Virus record (IMG/VR): IMGVR_UViG_3300034112_001564
Location: 1-64,000 of that record
DNA length: 64,000 nt
Direction: 5' to 3' (one strand)
Origin: a virus
Both the position numbers and the translations under genes were made by a program. Below the pieces are notes generated by a model. It ran no database searches. It was not told where the DNA came from and worked only from the letters and a program-made list of their open reading frames with translations. Shown here piece by piece: positions 35,892 to 45,956 of this stretch (the first letter of the stretch is position 1; each line of letters opens with the position of its first letter).

Positions 35892-36599
35892 TCAGAAGGT
35901 TCCCGAGTCGATTGTGATATTGTCGATCGAACCGCCCGTGATGTTCACGTTCGACGAACTCTGCTGGCTCATCGACCCGAGGCCGAGGTTCGATCTCGCA
36001 GTTGCCACGTCGGCCAAGTCGCTGAGATTTGACGCCTTGGCGAGCTTGCCGCCGATGGTCGCGGAGATCGTCGTGGAGAATGACGCATCCGAATTTAAAG
36101 CGGAGGCCAGTTCTGCCAGTGTGTTTAACGCTTCCGGTGCCCCGTTCACTAGCGCGGAAACAGCCGCCGACACGAACGCCGTCGTGGCGATCTTCGTCGA
36201 GTTGTCGCCGGTCGTCGGCGTCACTGAGGCAGGGGTGCCCGTGAAGGTCGGCGAGTTAATCGGTGCATAGGTGCTGCTCGCCGACGACTGCGTCAGGTAG
36301 GTGCTGCTCGCGGACGAGATCGTCAGATAGGTCGAAGCGGCACTGGCGGCCGTGAGGTAGTTGGCGAGTTGCGAACTCACGTCCACCGCGGCGACGGCAG
36401 AGGCAACATACGTTTTCGTGGCAAACACGCCGTCGCCGCCGATGGCAATCACGCTGGTTGCGTTGCCGTCCTGACCCAATCCTTTGCCATACCAAACGAC
36501 ATTGTCGACCTCATTAACGGCGCACTCCCCGTTCAAGAGTGTCGCGGGCGCGCCCGCGTTGCCAGAGACTCGTCTTTTCAGCCTGAGACGATTTGCCAT
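35892..36599 (-). CDS. Tail-fibre protein with repeat region (235 aa)
   Basis: LNGECAVNEVDNVVWYGKG is a fibre attachment motif and three ASSTYLT-type short repeats follow. SPTFTGTPASVTPTTGDNST with IATTAFVSAAV is the classic phage tail-fibre repeat. The C terminus is Ser/Asn-rich. It is very probably a fibre or baseplate receptor protein. Confidence 0.8.
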   Translation of the reverse strand: MANRLRLKRRVSGNAGAPATLLNGECAVNEVDNVVWYGKGLGQDGNATSVIAIGGDGVFATKTYVASAVAAVDVSSQLANYLTAASAASTYLTISSASSTYLTQSSASSTYAPINSPTFTGTPASVTPTTGDNSTKIATTAFVSAAVSALVNGAPEALNTLAELASALNSDASFSTTISATIGGKLAKASNLSDLADVATARSNLGLGSMSQQSSSNVNITGGSIDNITIDSGTF

Positions 36600-36618
36600 G
36601 ATGCTCGCTCCTTGAGTT

Positions 36619-36900
36619 TCAGAAATTCTGTCCGTCTAAAATCAGATCACCCTCGGCGTGGTTGCGCCACTTATTTGACGAGTAACGAAGCAGGTCGCCG
36701 TCCGCGACGTTGCTCAACTGCACGTTGCTCAGTTCACCTAGCGAGCCGCCAGCAACACCTGACGGCCCCTGCGGCCCGATCCCGCCGCCAACGCTGGCCG
36801 TCACGACCGATGAGCCAACGCTCGCGGAGATGCTTCCTGAGCCGCTGACGGTCGCCACGATCGGCTGCGACTGTACGGTCGCCGTGATCTGCTGCGTCAT
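36619..36900 (-). CDS. Tail structural protein with collagen-like motif (93 aa)
   Basis: The start MTQQITATVQ overlaps the upstream gene. The product contains GPQGPSG, a collagen-like triplet, and Val/Ser-rich strands. Its C terminus (RNHAEGDLILDGQNF) resembles the junction of fibre modules. Likely a fibre linker. Confidence 0.65.
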   Translation of the reverse strand: MTQQITATVQSQPIVATVSGSGSISASVGSSVVTASVGGGIGPQGPSGVAGGSLGELSNVQLSNVADGDLLRYSSNKWRNHAEGDLILDGQNF

Positions 36901-37217
36901 GCGTAGACCTCCACGGTGCCAGAGAGGGCCGTCCGCTGGACGCCGCCGGGAGCGGTCCAATCAAGCTGCCAGCCGTAGGTGCCAGCGGCGAGAGAAGCGG
37001 TCTGGGTGTCGGTAAGACTCACTGAGACTTGCCCCGCCGAGGCGTCGGCAATCGTCGTCGTGAATGGCACGACGGTCGCCCCGGTGACGAGGCTGGTCAG
37101 GTTCGCCGACACGGTGTAACCGACGAGGTCTGTGCCGTTGAAGTCGATGACGGCTGCGAAGTCGTTGGACTTCCTGAACGCGAGCGGGAGTTTGCCGGGC
37201 AGTACGGAGTAGGTCAT
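36897..37217 (-). CDS. BppU-N-like baseplate protein (106 aa)
   Basis: FRKSNDFAAVIDFNGTDLVGYTVSA and SVSLTDTQTASLAAGTYGWQLDW match the beta-sandwich of BppU-type N-terminal domains that dock receptor-binding proteins. The gene at 46412 is a diverged relative. Function is structural; the specific family call is by pattern. Confidence 0.7.
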   Translation of the reverse strand: MTYSVLPGKLPLAFRKSNDFAAVIDFNGTDLVGYTVSANLTSLVTGATVVPFTTTIADASAGQVSVSLTDTQTASLAAGTYGWQLDWTAPGGVQRTALSGTVEVYA

Positions 37218-37220
37218 GTT

Positions 37221-37346
37221 TCACCAGTAAGAGATGATCACTCGTCCAATCGCCCACCGCATCGCCGCCGCCCCGGCGCGAGCCGAGAGCACCAGCGCGG
37301 CGGCACCGGCTGTGGCGAGGGCGGCGAGGTAGATGGTGTCTCTCAC
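37221..37346 (-). CDS. Small membrane protein (41 aa), GTG start
   Basis: The GTG at 37346 overlaps the stop of the LamG protein (GTGA). The 41-aa product has one hydrophobic stretch (IYLAALATAGAAALVLSA) and an Arg-containing tail. It is a candidate holin-like peptide, but very small; support is its coupling and size. Confidence 0.5.
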   Translation of the reverse strand: MRDTIYLAALATAGAAALVLSARAGAAAMRWAIGRVIISYW

Positions 37347-39223
37347 GAGATGCCCCACTTGGTCATGAGGTACGACTCGATATTCGACACGTTCTGTGAT
37401 GTCAGAGAAGCACTGTAGATCAGTAGCTCCGAGATGTGGCATGACATGAGCCGCTGTCCAGACTCAAGCCCGTAAGCCGTATACCCGCCAATGACGACGC
37501 CCGCTGTACTGGCAGAGTTGAATAGCGTCGAGGTGTTCGTGCCTTGTAGCGAACCATTCATGCGGGCTTGCAATCCTGCGCTTGTGTTGACGTACCCAAG
37601 CAGGCGGGCGGCTCCGTCGTTGAAATTTGACGTGGTAGCCTGCGTTGCCGCGTTGGTGCCATCATGAGCGTACATGGTGGCCGGAGTGGCAGACGTGGCA
37701 CCGCCCGTGTAGGCGAGAATCCACGCCGTCCCAGTAGACTGACCAACACCGGGCCATTTGCCGATGAGGCCAAGATTGCTGCCAGTGGAGCTTGTCTTGT
37801 AGACACAAAATATCGCCAGCCCGTTTGCACCATTGAGTGCAGCAGCGTGAGCGATTCCGAGCCAGTCGCCGCTATCGGCGGTGTCCGCCACAAACTCAAC
37901 AGATTCCCTGCTGTTGAGTCCAGCGAGTCGCCGCGTTGGCCTGCTGCCGCTTGTGGATTGGATCGCGTGGTTGCCTGAACCTGACTTGTCCGTCCACCTC
38001 GCCACGGCACCGTCTGCGGCCACGAGAGAGCCGCCGCTAGTGGCGTCAAACAGCGTCGAGGCGTCGGATGCGTCTAGCCATGTTGTCAAGCCGCTCACGC
38101 TGGCTGGCGTGAATGAACTCCATGTACTTAACGCCGCCCGCTCCCATGTATTCGCTGCCGTGGCGACGTACAGGTAATCACCGTCATACGCGATGCTGCC
38201 CGCCGTGCCGCTCGCCGTCGCCGACGCTGGCACGCTCGACCATGTGAGGCCAGAGCCGCCGCCGCCCGAGCCGGTGATGGTCACGGGGTAAGTCTGGGCG
38301 GCGGTGTAGGTGCCGGTGCCTGCGGCTACTGCTGGCGGCGTGAAGTTTGCCGTAAACCGCGCCGTGCCTTTTGTCACGCGCAGGTCGTCCAATCGCCCAT
38401 TGAGCGAGAACAGATACGGGTGGGCGTTCAGTTGACCGATCCACAGGTCGGTCGTTGCGCCGGGAGTCATGTCGTCGCTGTTTGTCACGGTCGAGCCGAC
38501 TTGCACGCCGTCAACAAACGCGCGGATGCTGCTGCCCGAGCGAGTCACGGCAACGTGATGCCACTGGTTGAGATTAAAGGTCGCCGTCCAGTTCAGGTCG
38601 GTCGTGCCTGTGTAGACGTTGATAGTGTTGTATCCGCTCGACGTGCCGTTGATGCGTAGCTGCCAGCCTTGATTCCCGCCCTGCCCGGCAGGGTAGGTCG
38701 CCATCAAACAGGCACCGTATGCGCCGTCAAATGACGCCGAGGCAGCATTGAAAAACACCCACGTTTCCAGCGTGAAATCGGCGGGGAAGGCAAACGCCGA
38801 ACTGCCAGCGACGCGCAGGTAGTCGCCGGTGCCATCGAACGCCAGCGAGTTGGACCCGTACTTCGCCATCCCCGTCGCCGCCGCATTGCCGTAAGCCGTT
38901 ACGCTGCGTGCGTAGCTCGACGAGTCCGTCAGGTCTCCGTCGCCCTTCAGAAGCAATTGCGTCTGCGTCCAGAACTGGTCCCCGCTCGCCGGAATCGTCA
39001 CGCTGCCCGAGAGCGAGCCGCCGCCAGACGCAGCCAACACGCCGTCGGTGATCGTCAAGCCGCTGCCGACCTTGACGAGGCCCAGCACCGAGGCGGATGC
39101 GGTTGGGATGGAGCCGCCCGTGCTTGTGAGCAATTCCCACGCATAGCCCGTCCAAAAAAACTCGCGTTGGTTCTGTTGGCTGGTTTGCCCGACCGTCGGC
39201 GACGATGGAAACGAGAGTGGCAT
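37343..39223 (-). CDS. LamG-domain tail adhesin (626 aa)
   Basis: Two concanavalin-like jelly-roll modules are visible: LLLKGDGDLTDSS with LAFDGTGDYL and TLETWVFFN (about residues 88-270), and a second with LTTWLDASDAS, ARWTDKSGSGNHAI and LAIFCVYKT (about 375-600). The N terminus (PSSPTVGQTSQQN) is a fibre-attachment motif. LamG modules bind glycans, so this is a receptor-binding protein. Confidence 0.8.
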   Translation of the reverse strand: MPLSFPSSPTVGQTSQQNQREFFWTGYAWELLTSTGGSIPTASASVLGLVKVGSGLTITDGVLAASGGGSLSGSVTIPASGDQFWTQTQLLLKGDGDLTDSSSYARSVTAYGNAAATGMAKYGSNSLAFDGTGDYLRVAGSSAFAFPADFTLETWVFFNAASASFDGAYGACLMATYPAGQGGNQGWQLRINGTSSGYNTINVYTGTTDLNWTATFNLNQWHHVAVTRSGSSIRAFVDGVQVGSTVTNSDDMTPGATTDLWIGQLNAHPYLFSLNGRLDDLRVTKGTARFTANFTPPAVAAGTGTYTAAQTYPVTITGSGGGGSGLTWSSVPASATASGTAGSIAYDGDYLYVATAANTWERAALSTWSSFTPASVSGLTTWLDASDASTLFDATSGGSLVAADGAVARWTDKSGSGNHAIQSTSGSRPTRRLAGLNSRESVEFVADTADSGDWLGIAHAAALNGANGLAIFCVYKTSSTGSNLGLIGKWPGVGQSTGTAWILAYTGGATSATPATMYAHDGTNAATQATTSNFNDGAARLLGYVNTSAGLQARMNGSLQGTNTSTLFNSASTAGVVIGGYTAYGLESGQRLMSCHISELLIYSASLTSQNVSNIESYLMTKWGIS

Positions 39224-39276
39224 GTGTTACCTGCTTAAAGCGACGAGGACGATGGAGGTGCGGATCATGCGATGTG

Positions 39277-42200
39277 TCACTGTGGCGGCAGTAGCTGAAT
39301 GTCGCCGACGCGAACGTCGGTGAGAACTGGGTTGTCAACCACGAACTGCCACCGCCAATATCTGTAGTTGGCGGGTGCTGCAAATGTAAACGTCTTTGTC
39401 TCGTTGTCAGACCACGCCAAGCCGACTCGCTCGTCAATCATTTGGAACGTCGCGCCGTCATTGCTACCAGAGAGAAATATCCTGTTCGGCCCGAAAGTAC
39501 CGGCGGCATCGCCTGTCTTGACTCGGTAGCCACCAGCCCACGATTTCTGGTTCTCAGGAAATGCGTATTGCAGCCACCTGAGCGGCGACACGTTAGCGGC
39601 CGCTCGCACCTGCATCCCACCGCAGCCTTGATCAAAGACACGCCAGAATTCCTCGCTCCCGCCTCCTCCGCACTGCGAGGTACGCCACCCCGGAAAAGCA
39701 TATTCATGAAACGACACTTCGCCGGATGGCGCGGTCATGGAGGTCATCTGTGGTATCAGGCGATACGTCAAATCTTCTGGGGTTACACCTCCCGACAGCG
39801 CCGACCACGCCCCTTGCCCTGCGGCATTGATCGCGGCCACGCGGAAGACGTATTCAACGCCGTTCGTGAGGCCAGTGACTGTCGTTCCGGTTGATTCGGC
39901 AAAGCCGTCGCTGAATGTAGTCCAGTTGGACCCGCCGTCCGAGGAGTATTGGACAACGTAGTCTTGCACAGCGCTTCCGCCGTTGTTTGATGGCGCAGCC
40001 CATGAAAGGCTTGCGGAAGCATTGCTGCGAGTTCCCGACACCCCTGTCGGCGAGTCTGGCGCAGTGAACGGTTTTCCAGAGAATGAATCGCTGTAGCCTC
40101 CAGCGCCGATAGCGTTTACCGCCCGCACTCGCACGCCGTACAGCGTCCCGTTCGTCAAGCCGTCAAGGTTGTAGGAGGTCGCGCTTGTGCCAGTGCTGAC
40201 GGTTTGCGCAGAGCCGCCGCTGGGCGTGTATTCAATGGTGTAGCCTGTGATGGCTGAACCACCGTTGTTGGGCGCGGTCCAACTCAGCGCGAGTCTGCCG
40301 GAGGCTGTTCCGCTCGTGACGGTCACATTCACGACACTGGCAGGTACTGTGGCAGGCGTGCGGCTGATCGCCGTCGTGTACGAGCCTCGGCCAACCGCGT
40401 TGTTCGCGGCAACTCGGATCGAGTAGCTCGTGCCGTTGGTTAGTCCTGTCAGCGTGTACGGGCTTGATGCCGCCGTCACTGTCACGGCGGAGCCGCCTGA
40501 AGGCGTGTACTCCACCGTGTAGTTCGTGATCGCGGAGCCGCCATTGCTCGTCGGCGCGGTCCACGACAGGGCAACGCTGCCGTTTCCGACAGTGCCTGCA
40601 AGCGATGTCGGCGATCCCGGCACGGTTGCTGGTGTTCCAGAGAATGAATCGCTGTAGCCACCCGACCCTACGGAGTTCACCGCCCGCACTCGAACGCCGT
40701 ACAGCGTCCCGTTCGTCAAGCCGTCAAGGTTGTAAGATGTTGCTGCGCTGCCGGTGTTGACTGTCACGGCCGACCCACCCGACGGCGTGTACTCGATCGT
40801 GTAGCTCGTGACCGCGGAACCGCCGTTACTTGAAGGCGCGGTCCAACTCAGCGCGAGTCTGCCCGAGGCTGTTCCGCTCGTGACGGTCACATTCACGACA
40901 CTGGCAGGTACTGTGGCAGGCGTGCGAGTGATCGCCGTCGTGTACGAGCCTCGGCCAACCGCGTTGTTCGCGGCGACTCGGATCGAGTAGCTCGTGCCGT
41001 TGGTCAGTGAAGGCAGAGTGTATGGGCTGGACGCCGCCGTCACCGTCACAGCGGAGCCACCTGACGGCGTGTACTCGACGGTGTAGTTCGTGATCGCGGA
41101 GCCGCCGTCGCTGGCAGGAGCGGTCCACGACAGGGCGACGCTGCCGTTTCCGATCGTGCCTTGAAGGCTCGTGGGTGCGCCCGGAGCGGAGACTGGCGAC
41201 GCGGTTGCGGCGGTGCTGTATCCCCCCGACCCGACGGCGTTCACAGCCCGTGCGCGGACGCTATAGGTCGTGCCGCCTGTCAGGCCGTCAAGATTGTATG
41301 ATGTCGAATTGCTGCCAGTGTTGACCGTCGCAGGCGAGCCGCCTGAAGGCGTGTACTCGATTGTGTATTCGGTGATCGCGGCCCCGCCGTTGCTGGACGG
41401 TGCTGTCCACGAGAGTTCCAGCCTGCCCGCAGTGCCACCTCCAGTGGCATTGAGTCCTGTCGGCTCGCTGGGCGTCGTGGCGGGGGTGCGATTGATTGCC
41501 GTCGTGTACCCGCCACGACCCGCTGCGTTATTTGCGGCGACTCGGATCGAGTAGCTCGTGCCGTTGGTCAGTGAAGGCAGAGTGTATGGGCTGGACGCCG
41601 CCGTCACCGTCACAGCCGAACCACCCGACGGCGTGTACTCGATCGTGTAGTTTGTTATCGTGGAGCCGCCATTGCTTGATGGGGCGTCCCACGAAATAGC
41701 AACGCTCGCGTCGCTTGTGGTGCCGCTCAAGTTGGCTGGAACGCCGGGGACAGTGAAAGGCGTGCTGGAGGCAGCTTCGCTGTAGTTTCCAGCGCCGCCC
41801 GCGTTCACCGCCCGAACCATCAAGCTGTATGAAGTGCCGTTCGTCAGGCCGTCAAGGTTGTAAACCGTATTGGTGCTGCCTGTGTCGACGGTCTGAGGAG
41901 AGCCGCCCGAGGGTGTGTACTCGACGGTGTATCCCGTGATCGCGGACCCGCCCGCCACCGAGGGCGCGATCCAGTCAAGCACAAGCCTGCCAGACTCGCT
42001 GCCGCCGGTTGCCGTCAAGCCCGTCGGAGCGCCGGGTACTGCGATTTGTGGAGTTCGAGCGATCGCCGTCGTGTACTCGCCTCTTCCAACCGCGTTGTTT
42101 GCGGCAACTCGGATCGAGTAGCTCGTGCCGTTGGTCAGGCCGGTCAGCGTGTACGGGCTTGCTGTCGCAGTCACGGTCGCGGCAGAACCACCTGCCGGTG

Positions 42201-45200
42201 TGTATTCGACGGTGTAGTTCGTGATCGTGGCCCCGCCGTCGCTGGCAGGTGCGGTCCACGAGAGATCGACGCTGCCGTCTCCGATCGTGCCGATCAGGCT
42301 GGTGGGAGTGCCGGGAACAAGACCCGGTGTGCCAGTTGCGGCTGTGCTGTACCCGCCCGCTCCAACGACATTCACCGCACGCACTCGCACGCTGTAGGAC
42401 GTGCCGTTCGTGAGGCCGTTGAGATTGAACGAGGCCGACGTGCTACCAGTGCTGACAGTCTGAGCGGACCCGCCAGACGGCGTGTACTCAACAGTGTATC
42501 CCGTGATCGCCGACCCGCCGTTGCTGGGAGCGGTCCACGCAAGCACGAGCCTGCCGGATGCGCTTCCGCCAGTTGCGGTCAGGCCAGTTGGAGTCCCCGG
42601 CGCAGTGGCTGGCGTGCGAGTGATCTCCGCCGTGTACCCGCCCCTGCCGACCGGGTTGTTCGCGGCAACTCGGATCGAGTAGCTAGTGCCGTTCGTCAGC
42701 CCGCTCAGCGTGTACGGGCTGGAGGAGGCGGCTACCGTCTGTGCAGACCCACCCGCCGGGGTGTACTCGACCGTGTAGCTCGTGATATCAGGACCGCCGT
42801 CGTCGGCAGGTGCCACCCACGAGAGATAAACGCTTCCGTCGTCTGACGTGCCACTGAGGTTAGTCGGCACTCCCGGCAGACCCTGCACCAAAACCGGCGA
42901 CGATGCGTCGCTCCACTGGCCGACACCGACTGCGTTGGTCGCTCGAACGCGGAACGTGTACGACACTTCGTTCGTCAGGCCGGTGACGGTGTACGAGGAG
43001 TTGACAGAACCAGTCTCGACCGTCTGGGGGGAGCCACCAGATGCCGTGTACTCGACTGTATACCCCGTGATCGCAGACCCGTTGGCAGACGACGCAGTCC
43101 ACGCGAGAGCCACCTGACCAGAAGTTGCCGTGCCGCTGGGAGTCCCCGGAGAACTCGGCACGCCGCGAGGGGTGACGGCAGAAGACTGCGTCGGAGTGCT
43201 GTCGCCGACCGCCGTGCGGGCAGAGACTCGGAAATAATAAGCCGTGCCGTTTGTTAGTCCCGTGACTGTATACGAACCAGAAGTGTTCTGGCCGTCGTCG
43301 ATCGGCGTCCACGAGGACTGATCGGTGCTGTATTGCAGCAGGTAGTCCAAGACCGGCGTGCCGCCGGTACTGCCAGCTACCCACGACACGACTACTTCGC
43401 CATCACCAGCAGTGCCGGAAACACTGGCTGGCGGGCTGGGCGGGCCGCTCGGCGTGACGGCTGCACTGGATGCCGACCAAGGCCCGGTGCCGGAAGACGA
43501 CTGATACGCCACTCGGAAGATGTAGCTCGTGCCGTTCGTGAGTCCGCCGACAGTCGATGTGACACCTGACGCAGCTTGCGGCGTGAGGTCCGTCCATGTG
43601 CTGCCGGAGTTTGCACTGTAGGAGACGATGTAGTTGGTCAGGACGCGGCAGCTTGTGTTCGCAGGTGCCGTCCAACTCAGAGTCGCCTGCCCGTTGCCGG
43701 ATACGCCCGTCACTGATGTCGGTGCTTCTGGCAAAGCCAGAGACGGCGTAGCCGTAGCGACACTTGAATACACGCCGGTATATTGTCCGTTGGTTGCAGC
43801 CACGCGGAAGTCGTAGCTCACACCATTGGTTAGCCCGGTTACTGTGATGAACGTGTTCGTCGACGCGGGGTGCGAGAAGGTCTGCCAGCTAGGCCCGCTT
43901 TTGTACTGCACAGTGTAGTCAGTCACGTCGCCGTCAGGTGCCGACCAAGAGAGGCATGCCTGCAAGTGTCCAGCGGCAGCAATCAGGCCGGAGACTTGGG
44001 CGGGTGGCGTGAGAAGAGTCACGGGAGTGCTGGTGATCCACACCCCCTGCCCGCCAGCGTTCACGGCGGCGACACGCACTGTGTATGTCTCGCCGTTTGC
44101 AAGTCCGGTGATCGTGCGTGATGTCGTAGACACGCTGCCCCCAGACTCCCACTCGCCGCCATCTCGCTGGTATTCGACGACATAGCCAGTGGCACCAGTC
44201 ACAGCCGCCCATGAGACGGACAACTGCCCGTCTCCGGCGGTCGCCGTCACTGTCACGGGCGAGTCGGGGGCCAGCGGCCTCTTTGCGACCGGGAATGGCT
44301 CAGAGGGCGGAGTGAAGTTCGCCGAATACCTCGCTCGCTTCGTGACCCTGAACTCGTCGATGAAGGCGACGGGCGAGCGGGCTGGGTAGCCGACGAAGAG
44401 CCTTCCAGAGAGAGCAGCCGAACCGCTCCACACGTCCGCAGACGTTTGCGGGTTGATCTGAACTCCGTCGACAAACAGGCGGATGCGAAAGTCAGCCTCG
44501 CGGACCACGGCGATGTGATACCAGCGGGCGGCTTGAAACTGCACCGGCGAAGGCGCACTTAGCTGCGCCACCCACGATCTGCCGTATCGCAGCGCTTGTC
44601 CGTTGGAGGATGTCGTGAGAAAGCTCATGTTCCTGCCTTCGGTGCTGTTGTTTGCACCGTGGAACAGGTAGAGTTCTCGCGTCGGCGCGGCTTTGAAAAA
44701 GACCCAGAACTCGATCGTGAACGCGCCAGTCAGGGCGGTGCTGGGACCGTTGGCGACGGTGAGGTAGTTGCTGCTTGTCGGCAGGTCAGCGCTTTTCGCC
44801 CCCCACTTCTTTTGAGTCGTGGACTGAGTCGCACCAAGAGACGTGATGACCGTGTTGTTCACGGACGAGTCCACGAACGTGGTCCCGCTGCCGTCCATCT
44901 TCAGGAGCAGGGCAACGTCGTCCCAGTTGTCGTCGTAGGACACGGGCGTGGCGGCTGCTGTGCTTGACCACGCCCCCGGCCCGATGCCGTTAACCGCCCG
45001 AACGCGAAACTGATACGCCGTCTGACCAGCGAGGCCGGTGACGGTGAAGCCCAGCGCCGTCGAGGCCGAGGGGCGAGTCACTGCGGTCCACGTCACGCCA
45101 GAGTCGACGCTCTGCTCGATCGTGTAGTCCGAGATCGCGACTCCGCCTGTGCTGGCTGGAGCAACCCAAGATAGTTGCACCTGCCGCTCGCCAGCCGTCG

Positions 45201-45573
45201 CCGTCAAGCTCGTCGGCGCACCGGGCGGAAGGCCGATGAGTGCGGCGACCGTCGTCGAAGCGTAAGGCCCGAAGCCAGCCTTGTTGACCGCCCGCACCCG
45301 GAAGAAGTACGAACTTCCGCTGGTGAGGCCGGTCACGACGGCGGTCGCCGCGCCGCCAGCTTGGTCGTAGAACGTCGTCCACGAAACGCCGTCGGCGCTG
45401 TACTGGACTTGGTGATCCGTAATAGGCAACTGAGATATCGTGGCAGGAGCAGCCCACGACAACGTAGCCGAGCCGTCGCCGCCAGCCACCGTGAGCGAAG
45501 TCGGCGCGGGGGGTGCAAAGGCACTGATGATCGAGTTCCAACCCTGATCGCTTAGTCTATCCAGCCTCGCCAC
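39277..45573 (-). CDS. Giant fibronectin type III / LamG / discoidin tail protein (2098 aa)
   Basis: I count 18 FN3 repeats, each with the SW and TNGTSYxxRVxAxN-type core. A LamG jelly roll lies between the second and third (about residues 213-425), and a C-terminal segment (about 1960-2098; FPGWRTSQCG, WRVFDQGCGG, YRYWRWQFV) resembles a discoidin or galactose-binding domain. FN3 units 9-17 alternate two subtypes. The GTG start overlaps the upstream stop (TAGTG) and has GGAGG. It probably forms a long adhesive fibre. Confidence 0.85.
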   Translation of the reverse strand: MARLDRLSDQGWNSIISAFAPPAPTSLTVAGGDGSATLSWAAPATISQLPITDHQVQYSADGVSWTTFYDQAGGAATAVVTGLTSGSSYFFRVRAVNKAGFGPYASTTVAALIGLPPGAPTSLTATAGERQVQLSWVAPASTGGVAISDYTIEQSVDSGVTWTAVTRPSASTALGFTVTGLAGQTAYQFRVRAVNGIGPGAWSSTAAATPVSYDDNWDDVALLLKMDGSGTTFVDSSVNNTVITSLGATQSTTQKKWGAKSADLPTSSNYLTVANGPSTALTGAFTIEFWVFFKAAPTRELYLFHGANNSTEGRNMSFLTTSSNGQALRYGRSWVAQLSAPSPVQFQAARWYHIAVVREADFRIRLFVDGVQINPQTSADVWSGSAALSGRLFVGYPARSPVAFIDEFRVTKRARYSANFTPPSEPFPVAKRPLAPDSPVTVTATAGDGQLSVSWAAVTGATGYVVEYQRDGGEWESGGSVSTTSRTITGLANGETYTVRVAAVNAGGQGVWITSTPVTLLTPPAQVSGLIAAAGHLQACLSWSAPDGDVTDYTVQYKSGPSWQTFSHPASTNTFITVTGLTNGVSYDFRVAATNGQYTGVYSSVATATPSLALPEAPTSVTGVSGNGQATLSWTAPANTSCRVLTNYIVSYSANSGSTWTDLTPQAASGVTSTVGGLTNGTSYIFRVAYQSSSGTGPWSASSAAVTPSGPPSPPASVSGTAGDGEVVVSWVAGSTGGTPVLDYLLQYSTDQSSWTPIDDGQNTSGSYTVTGLTNGTAYYFRVSARTAVGDSTPTQSSAVTPRGVPSSPGTPSGTATSGQVALAWTASSANGSAITGYTVEYTASGGSPQTVETGSVNSSYTVTGLTNEVSYTFRVRATNAVGVGQWSDASSPVLVQGLPGVPTNLSGTSDDGSVYLSWVAPADDGGPDITSYTVEYTPAGGSAQTVAASSSPYTLSGLTNGTSYSIRVAANNPVGRGGYTAEITRTPATAPGTPTGLTATGGSASGRLVLAWTAPSNGGSAITGYTVEYTPSGGSAQTVSTGSTSASFNLNGLTNGTSYSVRVRAVNVVGAGGYSTAATGTPGLVPGTPTSLIGTIGDGSVDLSWTAPASDGGATITNYTVEYTPAGGSAATVTATASPYTLTGLTNGTSYSIRVAANNAVGRGEYTTAIARTPQIAVPGAPTGLTATGGSESGRLVLDWIAPSVAGGSAITGYTVEYTPSGGSPQTVDTGSTNTVYNLDGLTNGTSYSLMVRAVNAGGAGNYSEAASSTPFTVPGVPANLSGTTSDASVAISWDAPSSNGGSTITNYTIEYTPSGGSAVTVTAASSPYTLPSLTNGTSYSIRVAANNAAGRGGYTTAINRTPATTPSEPTGLNATGGGTAGRLELSWTAPSSNGGAAITEYTIEYTPSGGSPATVNTGSNSTSYNLDGLTGGTTYSVRARAVNAVGSGGYSTAATASPVSAPGAPTSLQGTIGNGSVALSWTAPASDGGSAITNYTVEYTPSGGSAVTVTAASSPYTLPSLTNGTSYSIRVAANNAVGRGSYTTAITRTPATVPASVVNVTVTSGTASGRLALSWTAPSSNGGSAVTSYTIEYTPSGGSAVTVNTGSAATSYNLDGLTNGTLYGVRVRAVNSVGSGGYSDSFSGTPATVPGSPTSLAGTVGNGSVALSWTAPTSNGGSAITNYTVEYTPSGGSAVTVTAASSPYTLTGLTNGTSYSIRVAANNAVGRGSYTTAISRTPATVPASVVNVTVTSGTASGRLALSWTAPNNGGSAITGYTIEYTPSGGSAQTVSTGTSATSYNLDGLTNGTLYGVRVRAVNAIGAGGYSDSFSGKPFTAPDSPTGVSGTRSNASASLSWAAPSNNGGSAVQDYVVQYSSDGGSNWTTFSDGFAESTGTTVTGLTNGVEYVFRVAAINAAGQGAWSALSGGVTPEDLTYRLIPQMTSMTAPSGEVSFHEYAFPGWRTSQCGGGGSEEFWRVFDQGCGGMQVRAAANVSPLRWLQYAFPENQKSWAGGYRVKTGDAAGTFGPNRIFLSGSNDGATFQMIDERVGLAWSDNETKTFTFAAPANYRYWRWQFVVDNPVLTDVRVGDIQLLPPQ
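40100..41160 (-). repeat. Near-identical 564-bp (two-FN3) duplication
   Basis: Words such as GACGGTCACATTCACGACAC and the flanks around them occur at about 40320 and again 564 bp later, the length of two FN3 domains (188 codons). The two copies differ by scattered substitutions. This indicates recent unit duplication inside the adhesin gene. Confidence 0.7.
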
Positions 45574-45947
45574 TAGAAGACCTCCTTCCAGTTCACGTCG
45601 ACTGTCAGCTTGTTGGCGACCGCCGCTGCGACATACAGACTTTGGTTTTCGAGAAGCCCGAATCCAAAAGTCTTGTCGATCACGACGAGGCTGTGACCGG
45701 CCTGAATCGGAATCTGATAGGCGATGTGAAACGGCGTGCCGACGTTTGCGGCGTCGTCGTACCTCGTCACCGTGACCGACACGGCGACTGACGGGTCGGC
45801 GTTAGCGACGATGACGGAGTCGACCAGAAGAAGCTTGCCGCTATCCACCGCGTTGCTGACCAGAGAGGTCGCTGCCGTCGACCCAAGCGAGACCTGATTA
45901 TTATTCGCGAGGATCGTGCTTGCGTTGTTGATGTTTGGGTTTGCCAT
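45573..45947 (-). CDS. Virion structural protein (124 aa)
   Basis: An AGGTGGATC site precedes the ATG. The product is Ala/Val/Asn-rich with strand periodicity and no cysteine (MANPNINNAS, VSVTVTRYDD). It is reminiscent of tail or decoration proteins; no specific family. It abuts the giant fibre gene by TAGTG. Confidence 0.6.
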   Translation of the reverse strand: MANPNINNASTILANNNQVSLGSTAATSLVSNAVDSGKLLLVDSVIVANADPSVAVSVTVTRYDDAANVGTPFHIAYQIPIQAGHSLVVIDKTFGFGLLENQSLYVAAAVANKLTVDVNWKEVF

Positions 45948-45956
45948 CGATCCACC

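Noticed and set aside
36000-36300. Plus-strand frames of 70-134 codons over the tail-fibre gene
   Set aside because: They run antisense to the tail-fibre repeat motifs SPTFTGTP and IATTAFV, which are clearly on the minus strand.
39700-43000. Repetitive DNA taken as a mobile or CRISPR repeat
   Set aside because: The periodicity matches FN3 codons in one continuous gene; it is coding repetition.
34016-45573. Diversity-generating retroelement targeting tail adhesins
   Set aside because: No reverse transcriptase gene or matching template/variable repeat was found in the window.
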